NCBI GenBank assembly: GCA_037783545.1
Contig: JBBELK010000930.1
Coordinates: forward strand, 290,140 to 354,139
Length of the DNA: 64,000 nucleotides
Direction of reading: 5' to 3'
Source of the DNA: Henricia sp. BOLD:AAB3569
Taxonomy: Eukaryota; Echinodermata; Asteroidea; Spinulosida; Echinasteridae
Position numbers and translations under genes: made by a program. The stretch's first letter is position 1, and every line of letters starts with the position of its first letter. The notes under the pieces are model-generated. The model was not told where the DNA came from. It did not search any database and saw nothing but the letters and a program-made list of their open reading frames with translations. Below are positions 53,872 to 64,000 of the stretch, one piece after another.

Positions 53872-54860
53872 ACGTTCTTCTTGGCTCCCAAGAAGACCGG
53901 GGACTGGCGCCCCATCCTGAACCTCAAGCCCTTGAACCGTTTTATACGGCCCCACAAGTTCAGGATGGAGACTCTTGCGTCCATCCTACGCTGCCCGCTC
54001 AAGGGAAGGTGGGTATCCTCCATTGATTTGAATGATGCCTACCTGTACGTCCCGGTCTCGTCCCTAGACCAGCGCTAGCTCAGATTCGAAATCCTAGGCC
54101 AGACGTACGAATGGACGTGCCTCATCTTCGGGCTTTCCACTTCGCCCAGGGTGTTCACGAAGGTTACCAGGGCAGTGGGAGCGTACCTCAGGCTGCAGGG
54201 TGTCAACCTTTGCATGTACCTGGACGACTGGTCAATCTAGGGCGCGTCACCAGTACAAATGATGCACCAGGTTCAGCTAGTCATCAGGGTGGTTCAGGGG
54301 TTGGGATTTATCGTGGTTGACACCTCAGCAGGACCTAATATATATGGGTTCCCGGCTCCGGCTGGACCTGTGCCTAGCGGCCCCCCTCCCCAGACAGTGT
54401 GGAGACCATAGTGGCCAGAGCGGCCTCCTTGAGTTCCAAGGAGCAAGCTTCGGCTCACGACTGGCTCAACTTAGTGGGCTTGATGGCCAGTTTAGTGGAC
54501 CTAGTCTCTTACTGCCGCTTCCACATGAGGCTGCTACAACTGCACCTCGGGAGGTCCTTCAACCCCGCCAAGCACCCAGACTCCCGTCTGGTTCCGGTGA
54601 CGGACACTGTCATGGAGCATCTAGCTTGGTGGTCTCACCGCCCCAACCTGACTCGGGGGTTCGTTTCCTCACGCGTCCTTACGATCACGTCATCACGACG
54701 GACGCATCCAAGTCGGGCTGGGGCGATCACATGCTAGACATGCGGGACGTGGTCCACCACGGAGGCCCGCTCTCACATCAATCGACTCGAACTGTGGGCC
54801 ACTGCACCACCTCGAGCTGAGGGTGACTGGTAGCAATCTCCCGATCAGTCGGACAACTCC
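53872..54860 (+). pseudogene. DIRS reverse transcriptase and start of RNase H
   Basis: FFLAPKKTGDWRPILNLKPLN, SSIDLNDAYLYVPV (motif A), then TAG at 54076, then FGLSTSPRVFTKVTRAV and the catalytic CMYLDDWS (motif C) near 54220. RNase H begins HVITTDASKSGWGDH near 54690. At least two stops and several frame changes. RT would copy the element RNA in the nucleus or cytoplasm of germ cells. Confidence 0.75.
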
Positions 54861-54863
54861 ACC

Positions 54864-55985
54864 GTGGTGGCCTATATCAACAAACAGGGTGGGACCCCGT
54901 CCCCAACCCTGTTTCCCGACACCCTGCGACTGATTGCATGGTGCCGAAACAGGGCCATCATGTTGTCCGCAGTCCACATTCCAGGTGTAGTGAATCTACT
55001 TGCCGACGATCTGTCACGAGGCAGGTCCTCGAACGTGGAGTGGTTCCTGAATCGCCAGGTCGTACAGTCCCTCTTCAGGAAGTCGTTCCGTCCACAGATC
55101 GACCTGTTTGCGTCCAAACTCAGTCACCAACTCCCTCTGTACTGCACCTGGTCTCGAGACCCCGGTGCATACGCAGTCGACGCTCTAGCGCTAGACTGGT
55201 CAGGGTGGACAGCGTACGCATTCCCTCCGATCCCGATCCTCCACAGAGTGATCTCGAAGATCGCGGGGGAGACTTGTCGCGTCATCCTGATCGCCCCATT
55301 TTGGCCGAAGCATCTCTGGTTTCGTCCAATGGTAGACATCCTGGTGGGATCCCCACTACGTCTACCACTCCGCCCGGATCTGTTAACGCTGCCAGACGTC
55401 GGTCCCTATTACCGGTGGTGTCACAAGATAAATATCTCTCCCACTCGAGCGTCTGTAGCCCAGGTGGCAGATTTTCTCTCTAAACGCTTTGATAGCGGCT
55501 TGGAATCTTCTACGGTAAGAAACTACAAGTCCGCTATCTTGGCAGTTCACAGAGGCTTTTAGGACGGTTCAACCATTAATGACGATGGTTCAATCCGCCT
55601 ATTGCTTGAAGGGATGTTCAACACTAGACCCCTAAGTCGCCGGGTGGTCCACCTGTGGGACCTTAATACTGTCCTGGAGTTTCTGTTGAAACCTCCATTC
55701 GAGCCGATTGGCGATGCCACTCTAAAACATGTGACACTCAAGACAGTATTCCTTGTGACTCTAGTTTCCGGGAGACGGAGGTCAGAGATACATGCGTTAT
55801 CGGCTTCAGCCTCCGAATTCTCCCGGGAAAGGGTCAAACTATTCTTTCGCCCAGACGTCTTGGCCAAGAATGAGACATCCTCCTTCAGTCATTCTACCAT
55901 TATCCTCCCTCGGATAGGTATCCACTCATCTATGAGGGAGGACCGCCTCTGGTGCCACGAGGAGTTCAGCACGCTGGTACTTGCA
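54864..55985 (+). pseudogene. DIRS RNase H C terminus, connection domain and tyrosine recombinase (truncated)
   Basis: One frame carries VAYINKQGGTPSPTL, VHIPGVVNLLADDLSRG (RNase H end), QIDLFASKLSHQLPLYCTWS and PFWPKHLWF, then the recombinase N-terminal bundle (ISPTRASVAQVADFLSKRF, TVRNYKSAILAVHRGF). TAG at 55560-55562 is in frame; the text continues GMFNTRPLSRR and LVTLVSGRRRSEIHALSA, holding the first catalytic Arg. Near 55960 a one-base slip and truncation remove the H-x-x-R and Tyr box. Confidence 0.8.
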
Positions 55986-55990
55986 ATTAC

Positions 55991-56329
55991 GTTGAGGATC
56001 TGGGCACTGGTATCTTTTGTCGGTATAACTATCGTTGGTGTAACAACTGGGTGTTGCTACGCGGTTGGTAGAATCGTCATTCCAACAAGGTCCGGTGTTT
56101 ATGGAGACATCCATATACACTGTTATGTCTTGTGGAGGATCCTGTCCTGGAATTAGTAAAACTGTTTGTCCGTGTTTGACCACTTGGATAGTGTTGCTTT
56201 CGGGGGATGAAATCCGTTGAGTGCCACCCGTTTCACACATGGACGAAAATGTACAAACGACTGCCACGGTATCACCATCGAGGGGGCTGGTCGTATATAC
56301 ACATTCCTGGTAGGATCCACAGAATAAGG
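55991..56329 (-). CDS. Candidate internal exon of a host gene: Cys-rich extracellular domain
   Basis: On the minus strand a pyrimidine-rich stretch ending TGTTACATTTACAG precedes a 339-nt open segment. It reads LFCGSYQECVYTTSPLDGDT, then VAVVCTFSSMCETGG, then QVVKHGQTVLLIPGQDPP, then SCYTNDSYTDKRYQCPDP, and ends AAC/GTAATT. At least eight Cys and no Lys-rich or transposon motif suggest a secreted or receptor ectodomain. Upstream ATG 56404-56330 encodes a signal-peptide-like MAASYKTGLLLLSVVICVLH but in a frame one base off, so either it is intron read-through or the gene has a frameshift. Domain not recognised. Confidence 0.5.
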
Positions 56330-57059
56330 CTGTAAATGTAACACACAGATGACAACTGACAAAAGCAGCAACCCAGTCTTATATGAAGCCGCCATGATGT
56401 TCAATGTCGTGATTGTAGATCACCGGGGTTGTAATAAAAACCGACAAAAGGTCCTTTAAATTGTAAAATACAGACTAAAAATCAGAGCGTTAATATCAAT
56501 AAACTTCAGAAGAACGTTACACATATACAAAACCAGCAAGATGATTCACATGAATACAGATTTTGAAGGGTTTTAAAAATTTGACAGATAATTAAAAACA
56601 TGGCAGCTCATTAAAAAGCGCCCATTAAAAAGATTGGTTCCCGATCCCTATAGATTGGTTCGCTTATTGCGAAAATATAGGGATCGGAAAAGGGCAGCCA
56701 TGATCGGGCAGAATTCTGCCCGGTCACGTGGTTATTATTACTTTTTTGTAGTAAGTGCGCATATTTTGCATTGACATTTGTAACCCGGCCGTGCGTGTCA
56801 AACATATCCAATTATGTAAATAAAGTACATTGCCTGGAGCAAAGGGCTTCGCAAATGTTTAAATACATGTATATAACACACAATGCGCACGCGCAAAAAT
56901 AAGCAATAGGCATAAATAACATACAATGTGGACAATGACGTTAGATGACCTACTTCAAATAATTTCAAGGCGCAAACAGCCTTTAAAAAGTCAGATCTAT
57001 AACAAAAATGCCTTCGACTTAATGTTATTTCATTCATTTCATTTATTGGTTCTAGAATC
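56330..57059. other. Non-coding stretch with shared 37-base word
   Basis: 56630-56667 repeats 43095-43132 exactly and forms a hairpin with TATAGGGATCGG (56680). The rest has nothing recognisable. Confidence 0.5.
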
Positions 57060-57225
57060 TAGATGAAAGGCAATCGATTTCGACAGGGAATCGATTTCGA
57101 CAGGGAATCGTATTTTGCAGGTAATCGATTCCTCCAAAAATAAATCGAAACGCGATTCGAAGTGGAATCGATTCTACTCGACTCCGTCGGTGTGGAATCA
57201 CGCGCCCAAGCCCAGAAAAATAGTC
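57060..57225 (-). repeat. hAT-related fragment (same family as 22568)
   Basis: On the minus strand GGGCTTGGGCG, GATTCCACACCG and GAGTCGAGTAGAATCGATTC match the left end of the MITE at 22568. Includes a 20-base tandem CGACAGGGAATCGATTT. Only one end is present. Confidence 0.6.
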
Positions 57226-57535
57226 TGTGCCCATTATCTCTATGGGCCTTGAACAGACGTGAGTATAGCAGTAGGCGGGAAAAAATGCGACTAAAACAAA
57301 AAATACGACGGGAAAAAAATGCGACGGGAAAAAAAGGAGACGCCGATTGATTGGCACATATGGAATTCCATAGTATAGGGCGTGGGTAATGTTGTTGTGA
57401 CGTTGCACGTTCGGGTTAACTGCTTGCATGTAATGAATAATGTAGCAGTTGCCAGTTCGATAAAGGCATTATGGCAAAACAGAAGGCACACGTTTGCGCA
57501 GCCTGGGTATACTCCGCTCAAGACGCCCAATTGTC
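57226..57535. other. Short non-coding stretch
   Basis: Contains a GGGAAAAAATGCGAC direct repeat (57278, 57310). No gene. Confidence 0.4.
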
Positions 57536-59155
57536 TCACATTTTAATTACCAAACAATATAACCCCAAAGCCTCAAGGCCTTGCCAAAAGGCTATGTACC
57601 ATGCAGTATTTTCTCGTTCAATAGACTGTATGTAACAACTTCCAAGATACGGTACTTGCTCTCCATTGGCGGCTTCTATGATTATGTCAGATGGCATTGG
57701 GGTTGTGTCCCGAAGAAGAGGATGTTCTCGCCACAAGTCTTCAGTAAGTTATCTGAAAACCAGAGTCGATCAAAGCTGTACACCTCCTGCCATTGCGTGT
57801 CTTCGTTGCGAGGACCTACCAATTTTTGAAAGTTTAGGCCATAACCGCCGGTATATCTGCCAAGTTTGGCATCTGGCGAAGAAACTACAGGGCTTTGGTT
57901 GTATTTGGCTCCAGCGGCATGCCCTTCGGCCGCGGGCCATGCTGGTTTAAAGGTAGGCTGCGGCATCCCTTTGCGATGTGCCCTTCTTGTCCACATCTAT
58001 GGCAGACAAATACTGACGTTGTCGGCGAGGCTTCACAGACATCTGTTCAACTTTCTCGGCCAACTGACAAATGGTAAGCACCAAATATTGTAAGACGTCT
58101 TCGGTTTTCGTCGATGGCTTGTTGGTTGCTGGGGGCGACGACGGCACAACTTTTGAGGGCTTTGGTTGTTCGGGATCTACTTGTTAGCGCTGAAATTTGT
58201 TGGCTCCGTGCTTTCTGTTCAATTTTAAAGAAAGTCGTTGCTCGGTTTTCTCGTTCGATCTGTCTTAGCCCCATTTGTAGTTATATCGGAAGCTCATTTC
58301 TCGTGGTCCCATAGGTGCAAGTCGTTGGATTATTTTGTCATCCCTTATACCTCTCATAAATTGTTGCGTGAGCATCCTATTACGAGTCGGTAGGGGTCGT
58401 CCGTCATTCATTCGCTCCTCCACCATTTGAAGAGTATCCTCTAATTCAACTGCATATATTGTCGGGGACTCATTTGGCAACCTGAACCGTTCGTAGAAAT
58501 CTGCCAACGGGTCTCCTAAGATTGACACCTCTCCAAATTGAGCACGCAACTCGGCAAATGCACGGGCTGGTGTTTGATATTCGGTGGGGCGATTAAGGAT
58601 CAATTTTCGAGCGGCTCCACCTATATCTGACGACGGTTGAAAACTGCATATGTGAGGAGGCATCGATGTAGTTTCGATCATGTACTTGGTATCTCTTATC
58701 CAGTCTTCAAGGCATATTAAAGAACATTCACGTCCAGTAAACACAGGGACGGTCTTCACCTGGTGATAATGTGGGGTTGTGGCTGAGTAGGTTACTGGTG
58801 CCTGATGATGTGGGGTAAGAATGGCTGGGTCCGGCGATGGGAATGAACGTCCACGTCGAGGCTGGTCATGGGATTTGTGTCTGGGGGAGATAGACTGCTT
58901 TCTCAACTGATCTTGATGTGCGAAAACCCGACGCTCAAGGTCCTGCAGATCTTCGAGAAATTCCTGTTCCATGTGCGTCTGCGGACTCGGTAAATTCGGC
59001 GAGTACAACGTAGTAGGCGCTCTATCTCTCGACTTTGGCCTCACCGATGGTTCGGCTGAAGTATGCAGGAGCGGGGAAATGGCCATCTGAGAATCAACAG
59101 CAGCAGCAGGAGGAGGTTGCATTATGTCTGTAGCGCGTCGATCAGACGTCGCCAT
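57536..59155 (-). pseudogene. Gypsy-type Gag-protease fragment (Gag, CCHC knuckle, retropepsin part)
   Basis: From ATG 59155 (MATSDRRATDIMQ) a 296-codon frame encodes a disordered Pro-rich N terminus and a Gag core (VFTGRECSLICLEDWIRDTK, ILGDPLADFYERF, MRGIRDDKIIQRLAPM), ending at 58265 after a frame slip. The downstream frame gives RENRATTFFKIEQKARSQQ, then a CCHC knuckle CHRCGQEGHIAKGC at 57963-58004, then SDIIIEAANGEQVPYLGSCY, a retropepsin body near 57690. RT and integrase are absent; truncated at about 57536. LTRs not found. Role would be capsid formation of an LTR element. Confidence 0.7.
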
Positions 59156-60047
59156 GGTACAGTTCGAAGTAGGAGGACAGTCGTTACTAGGCAAAGCAGC
59201 AATATCTGAGAAGATTTTGAGGGGCGAACTTTGGATGGTTGTGGGCGAAATGGCTGTCTTACACAAGGAGTTATAACAACCAACCAAAAAAAAATTCAAT
59301 TCAAAGAAAGAAACTACACAACATTTAGTCAAAATTTCAACAACTGCTGGGAAATGAGAAATGCACAGTGTAATAAAGCAATAAATGGCAATGTACGTAA
59401 GTATATAGATCAGAACTCAATACATTCTAAAGCAGTCTTATTATAGCAGCGGTTATTGACACTTGCGAGTTTTTGCTTGAGACAAAACAAAATAAGGAAA
59501 CCGAGCTAGATATTTGAATCAAGCCTCTTTCACAGTTACTTGCAGTTACTTTCGCATGTATGTGAATGCGAAATCTTTGATAATTGACACCAAGTTAACT
59601 ACAATCCTGGACAACACAGTTGGGACAATTGAAGTGTGTACGTACCCCCGCTCCTCCGTTCAATGTTGACGCCGACTGCTGCGGATTTCGATGGCGCGCA
59701 CCGCAGCGACCCAACATTGTGCGGGGTGCGGGGGTTGCACGGGGCTTAGCAAGAGTGTCCCAAGCTATTTTGTCCAAGATTGTCTGAAAATAGGGGGGAA
59801 ATCAAAATCCAGGGATTTGTTAAAAATCCGGAACTTTTGGGCTTCTTTAACAACATTTTACATAATTAAACGTCGCCATGTTTCGTTGGGAAAAACAATG
59901 TCCGTCGTGGGATTCGAACTCTCGCCACCATTCCAAGTCGCACAGTGATGCATCCACTAGGCCATATCTGATACCTGCTCAAGCTGGGATTTTTTTTGTC
60001 AGTTCAATTTTAAAACGATTCACCGCACAAACAATAAAAGCTACTAA
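59156..60047. other. Non-coding stretch with a tRNA-like sequence
   Basis: 5' flank of the Gag fragment and low-complexity sequence; a tRNA-like head on the minus strand is listed separately. Confidence 0.45.
59900..59975 (-). repeat. tRNA-like SINE head
   Basis: On the minus strand an A-box-like TGGCCTAGTGG (59955-59965) and B-box AGTTCGAATCCC (59910-59921) stand about 35 bases apart. Stems are poor, so it is not a functional tRNA. It resembles heads of tRNA-derived SINEs; no tail was identified. Confidence 0.45.
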
Positions 60048-60560
60048 ATGACAAGTCTTTTATCGTTTGAAAACAAGTCGATTCTAAAAAATACTAGCTA
60101 CCGAAGCGTGGCAGACGACCCTCGAACAATTGCCATGTACTATAGATTGCGTGTTTTTCTCCAATGTTTAATACTTCTTAATGTCTCTGAGGTGGAAAGC
60201 GTGTTGTGCAACGTGGCCCCTTGCACGTGGTTTGTTTTGCCACTCCGACTTTTTACTCCTCTTCTTTTTCTCCGTTTAAGGGCGCCCTCAACTGGCATTG
60301 ATTTGTACCATTGCAGCGACCAGATGTACACTGGCATGAGCAGGCATGAGAGCTTTGTTATGCTTATGCAGTGCGCGTGGAATTTCGGCAGGGAATTTGA
60401 CCATAGTTCTACGGAACGAAATGTTCCCACACATGTGGACTTTATGACTATACCAATGATGACGTCATCACGTGCACGGTGGTTACGTAATATGATCTCA
60501 AATGACAAAATCTTGAGAACTGTATTAGATATTGGAAAGATTCTTTCACCACATTTTCAG
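60048..60560 (+). CDS. Candidate exon ending at a strong splice donor, unidentified product
   Basis: An open frame of 171 codons runs to TTTTCAG/GTAAGAAC (donor at 60560/60561). It contains a hydrophobic LRVFLQCLILLNVSEVESVL segment and later SDQMYTGMSRHESFVMLMQC. No domain recognised. An ATG at 60048 or 60135 could start it. The long open length and ideal donor are the only support; a chance frame is possible. Confidence 0.3.
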
Positions 60561-60782
60561 GTAAGAACTTATTCTTCAGTAGATCCTTAAACAATTTGTA
60601 CACACAATAGTGACGTCATGATAAGATTGACTGTGTCAATAATGACGTCATCAGATACACAATTTTAGCGTTGAATAGTCAGTCATGTCTTGAGGATTCC
60701 AATACTGGCTTTCGATATGTGAATGTTTCTTTTGCAACATCGACCAACTCAAGTTTTCAACCAATTTCAAAGTGTGACGTCA
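60460..60782. promoter_or_regulatory. Cluster of four exact TGACGTCA palindromes
   Basis: TGACGTCA occurs at 60460, 60611, 60643 and 60775. It is the full CRE consensus bound by CREB/ATF proteins. Flanks (AT..TCA) are alike, so a decayed repeat could also explain it. Confidence 0.45.
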
Positions 60783-61344
60783 TCATGAGGTCAATGTTCA
60801 TGTCGCCCGATCATCTTGCGTTTGTAAAATAAACAAAAACGCCAAACTTTAGTTAAAAGTTAAATTGCTATTTTTCTAGATTAGACAAAAGGTTATCAGC
60901 TTTCATTTGGCTTGAGATTGAATGGTTGTGTCAGAACCCTCCAATCCCTTACTACTTCGATCTTCAAGGCACATAGTTTTCGCTCTCCTTCGACCTCCGC
61001 GGCTCTGAGTCGTGGGGTCTCCATTTATAAAATGTTGCCCATTGCAAGATGGTCTTATGCCAAGACATTCGCAAGGTTCTATAATAGACCCACTAGTCTT
61101 CCTGTGCATGGGGAACGACAGGCAGCGTTTTTTTGTTTTGTAGGCTAAAACCAATAATTAGGGTGATATATTTTGTGACTCTAACTCCCTTGTTACAACA
61201 AGGAATATATATTTTTCAGCTTTTGTGTAAACAAATTAGAAACATTCAAGTTCTACTTCATGGTTGTACCGACCCATGTTGAGTTGTAGGACCTTTCCCG
61301 ATTATAATTGCTGTGCATGTATTTAAGTTAAGCTAAAGTAAATG
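60783..61344. other. Non-coding stretch, no gene recognised
   Basis: Short frames only; no support for any gene. Confidence 0.45.
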
Positions 61345-61590
61345 CCACATTTTTATTTATTTATTTATATATTATTTGTTATGGAAGTCGCCCATTACAA
61401 GGCCGAAAGACCACTCGAGGTACTCGGTAAGGGCAAACGAAGTCGATTACGGAGAAACCAGCCCTTCACACCAAAACAAGTCTCTTTACGATACGAGTGG
61501 GGCTGGGAGGGGTAACTAGTCCGCATCGAGACAACCAAGTGGCCTCTGTCTCTATTTGGGTTAGCTTTATAGATAGTATACAAGTCATGA
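61345..61590 (-). repeat. Retroposon 3' end with AAAT tail
   Basis: On the minus strand CGGCCTTGTAATGGGCGACT is followed by AAATAATATATAAATAAATAAATAAA (61345-61385 in complement). The tail type matches CR1-like elements or a SINE that uses CR1 machinery. No coding visible. Confidence 0.45.
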
Positions 61591-62460
61591 TTGGTAAACT
61601 GTTACAAATAGTTTTCTCCCCCTGTGTGATTGAAGATATGCATGATTAAAACCAACCTGAGCAAAAACCAGCTGCGTACTTCGTCTAACATTTGAGAAAA
61701 GTCAAAAAGGAGGTTTTGCAGTCATTTCGCCCCAAAACCACTTCGCCCTGAACCAGTTTCGCCCTAAACCACGGCCTGTGCACGAATTGGTTTTGGGGCG
61801 AAGTAGCATTGGGGCGATGTAGTGTTTGGACTAAGTGGTTTGGGGCGAAATGGCACTTGGTCGAAGTGGTTTTTGGGCGAAATGGCTCTTGGGCGAAATG
61901 GTTTTGGGGCAAATTGAATTTTCGTCTCATGAGACGAAAAATTATTGTTTTACTTATTTCTGAAAGACTATAGCACTTCAGACAAAACCCTTTCAGGGGA
62001 AGTTTTCTACGGTCATCATATTTATATTGTGTTATTTAGGCGGTTTAGGCGGTTTAGGGCATTGACTCGCAATCAGGTGAAAACTTGGGGTTGCAGGTTC
62101 GAACCTCCCCACGGCTATGGTACCTGTGCCCTTGGGCAAGGCACTCAACCACACTTGCTCCATCCTTCGGAAGGGATGTAAAGCCGTTGGTCCAGTGTGT
62201 TAGGTGATGGAAACGCACTCTAAAGATCCCAGAGCATTCTTTCGTAAAGAGCAAGGGGGATCATCCCCGGTGTCTCTGGCCATTTCTAATTATAATTCTA
62301 ATTCTTCATGGGTTTCCTCACGCTTGCGAGTGACAGTGCAATGAGCACTATTGAGGAATCCTTGGTATGAATACCAGAAATAAATAATAATAATAATAAC
62401 AGTTATGATTTTCGAGATACCAATCATGTATACTTCCTTTAAATGGTTGCTACATGTGTT
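61585..62460. repeat. Dispersed repeat A, copy 2, interrupted by a SINE
   Basis: Flanks and GGGGCGAA-rich core match 10058-10560. The match breaks at about 62040 and resumes at about 62400 (GATTTTCGAGATACCAATCATG), exactly around the SINE. Confidence 0.75.
62040..62400 (+). mobile_element. tRNA-derived SINE with AAT tail
   Basis: The tRNA-like head has an A-box region TTTAGGGCATTGACTCGC and B-box GGTTCGAACCTCC (62096-62108), then the body word GTGCCCTTGGGCAAGGCACT, which recalls the conserved central domain of some metazoan SINEs (from memory). Tail AAATAATAATAATAATAA. The insertion lies in repeat A, whose uninterrupted copy at 10490 shows the empty site. Confidence 0.8.
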
Positions 62461-63564
62461 TGGACACTAATTGTTAAGTAATGTTGTTTTTTTCCCGAGA
62501 CACTATGAAAAACTTCACTAATTGTATTTATAAGCATCTAAGAAAATGAATTTAATAATGAATTATTAATAGTGAATCGGTATTGTTTTGCTATTGATAC
62601 AGTTTATGCCAAAGTAGGCAATTTAGGTGGCCGTTTTTTGTTTGATGGCCATTTGTTTGTACTTTACACTGGCCAGCTGTAAAATCCCACATGACCCGAT
62701 TGTAGGCAATTAATTATGATTGAAATAAAACTTGATTGTGATTCTATCGAGTAATTTTTATTCTCTCTTGTGCGCATGCACAATCTATTTCCCGCACCCT
62801 TTTGAGGGGACCAGTGTAATCGGCGGCGTGGCCAGGAATTATTCATTGGGGGTGGGGGCGCACGGGGGCGGGCATTGCTTTTTACTGGGGGCTCCAAGTA
62901 AAATATTTAATGACAATATTAGTGACAACAATAGAAATAAATAATTAAAATATAGATATATGGGTTATGAAACAATATGCGTGGTTAGGTCAGTTTGTCA
63001 CATAGGCTATATATTGGGAGCAGCTGCCATCGACTTAAAACAATAATTAAATTTTGAAATAAATCTCCATATTATGCGGAATATTCTTAACAAAGTTACC
63101 ATACATTACGAAGCACCTGCTAGGGCCAGATTGGGTAGATTTGGAAGATGAAAGCTATTAATGTAGTCCCAAATTGATGAACTGCCGCCAGTCATGGGGG
63201 ATTGCGATTCGATTGTATCACGTTCAACTGCGCGTAATAACACGAATTAAGACAATTTTGTCAGTTGATACGCATGCAGGCCCGCAGGCGATTATTCTCT
63301 TCAATATATAAACGACATCACAGGGACTACTGCACATGTGACAACATGGCGCATGATATTAATAACCAGGTGTACCTTTTGGTACATTTTGATAGAAAAT
63401 AATAATTACAAGTGTTACTGACGACCAGCGGTTGTAGTGACACGCACTCGAAAAGTATAATTCATGTACCATTCCCCTCAACATCCCTTGGCAGTAGACA
63501 AATTCAACAAGAACCATGAATAGGTGAACGTACGTGTGCACGCAAGTCTGTGGTTGTGTGGCTG
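62461..63564. other. Non-coding stretch, no gene recognised
   Basis: AT-rich with one GC-rich patch (62820-62895). Nothing supportable. Confidence 0.45.
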
Positions 63565-63690
63565 GGTCACACTCTGGGGACCAGTCAGGGAACGAAAATA
63601 GGGCTTTAACGTTGTGATGACGATATTCTTTGAATTGTCACTTTTACCCTACCGCGTCTTAAGCGCTCAAACGCCAAAAAATGTTCTCTG
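63565..63690 (+). repeat. Dispersed repeat D, copy 2
   Basis: TTTAACGTTGTGATGACGAT, ATTCTTTGAATTGTC, CTTTTACCCTACCGCGT and AACGCCAAAAAATG match 49740-49850. Confidence 0.65.
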
Positions 63691-64000
63691 ACCCTTGGTT
63701 TCTAGTTTGCAAGCAAGCCTACCTTTACTTCCGTTGAGAGTGGGTAAAACCTAAACAAATAAAGTACACACGGCCAGGACAGAACATCGCAAAGACCGTC
63801 TGAAGACGAATCAATTACTTTGAAAACGGTCACAAGGCATCGTATTCGCGCCAAAACACTGACGCCAAAATATTCACGCCACTTACTAGGGCGATGCGCT
63901 GCGTGGTTTTTATATTAAGTCCAGGGTTACCAGTTTATCTCAGAGACGGAAATAAAAGGTAAGATTTATAATTTCATGAATTTTTGTTCAAATAACTTTT
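63691..64000. other. Non-coding window end
   Basis: About 310 bases with no frame or repeat that I can support; ACGCCAAAA words recur (63850, 63870). Confidence 0.4.

Larger units (their letters stand above)
52066..55985 (+). mobile_element. DIRS-type tyrosine-recombinase retrotransposon, 3' truncated
   Basis: Gag-like, RT, RNase H and tyrosine recombinase regions follow in DIRS order on the plus strand, without LTRs. A 19-base word CGCTACAGAACAACCTCTG is duplicated at the 5' end (52074, 52098). Much higher GC than the surroundings. Several stops and frameshifts; the recombinase is cut at about 55985 before its final H-x-x-R and Tyr. Beyond lies a different sequence read as a host exon. Confidence 0.8.

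Noticed and set aside
56037-56068. Apparent inverted match to the DIRS 5' end (GTAACAAC, GGTG, GCTAC)
   Set aside because: It lies inside the Cys-rich exon frame on the minus strand and the match is short and gapped; most likely chance.

Overview
This 64 kb window looks like nuclear DNA from a marine invertebrate, most plausibly a deuterostome such as an echinoderm, hemichordate or cephalochordate. The basis is indirect: AT-rich non-coding DNA with spliceosomal-type GT/AG signals, tRNA-derived SINE heads, a CR1-like retrotransposon carrying a 2A peptide, DIRS, Tx1/L1-type, Gypsy-type, mariner, Tc1, hAT, Harbinger-like and CACTG-ended elements, and very frequent GTAGGCCTAC/TACATGTA words. No complete host gene could be identified. 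The window is a layered transposon graveyard with several young insertions.

Region by region: 1-6120 is a tandem LTR retrotransposon array that shares an LTR. It encodes Gag, a zinc knuckle, a retropepsin and two C2H2 fingers, but no reverse transcriptase, and carries a coding minisatellite. 6274-8739 is a Harbinger-like deletion derivative split by a TA-flanked mariner-type element with 200-bp inverted repeats. 8743-18365 is mostly unannotatable DNA with dispersed repeats, two fold-back structures, a tRNA-like sequence and arrays of short palindromes. 18895-22545 is a nearly intact CR1-type non-LTR element (signal-peptide-like N terminus, 2A, endonuclease, RT). 22568-23008 is a hAT MITE with 8-bp target duplications. 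24454-26191 is a decayed Tc1 element with 160-bp TIRs. 26289-27390 is a poly-C tract followed by 11 copies of a 98-bp unit that contains a splice-donor-like site.

30160-33649 is a 3.5-kb palindrome rich in ATGGCGGCCA. 33890-35602 is a satellite-like element. 36301-37212 is a Tc1/mariner-superfamily transposase on the minus strand. 38364-44253 is a 5.9-kb element with CACTGCAAAA termini and large AAGAAAAT subterminal arrays, containing nested hairpins, a MITE and a candidate spliced transcript. 49990-51190 is the tail of a Tx1/L1-type element (minus). 52066-55985 is a 3'-truncated DIRS element (Gag, RT, RNase H, tyrosine recombinase) lying next to a Cys-rich host exon on the minus strand (55991-56329). 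57536-59155 is a decayed Gypsy-type Gag-protease (minus). 60-62.4 kb holds a candidate exon, a cluster of TGACGTCA palindromes, a retroposon tail and a SINE inserted in a repeat whose empty-site copy lies at 10.06 kb.

Functionally the genes do not form a pathway. They are selfish elements, several of which recognise each other's host sites (nested insertions), so relative insertion order can be read from the sequence. Boundaries marked approximate were judged by eye.
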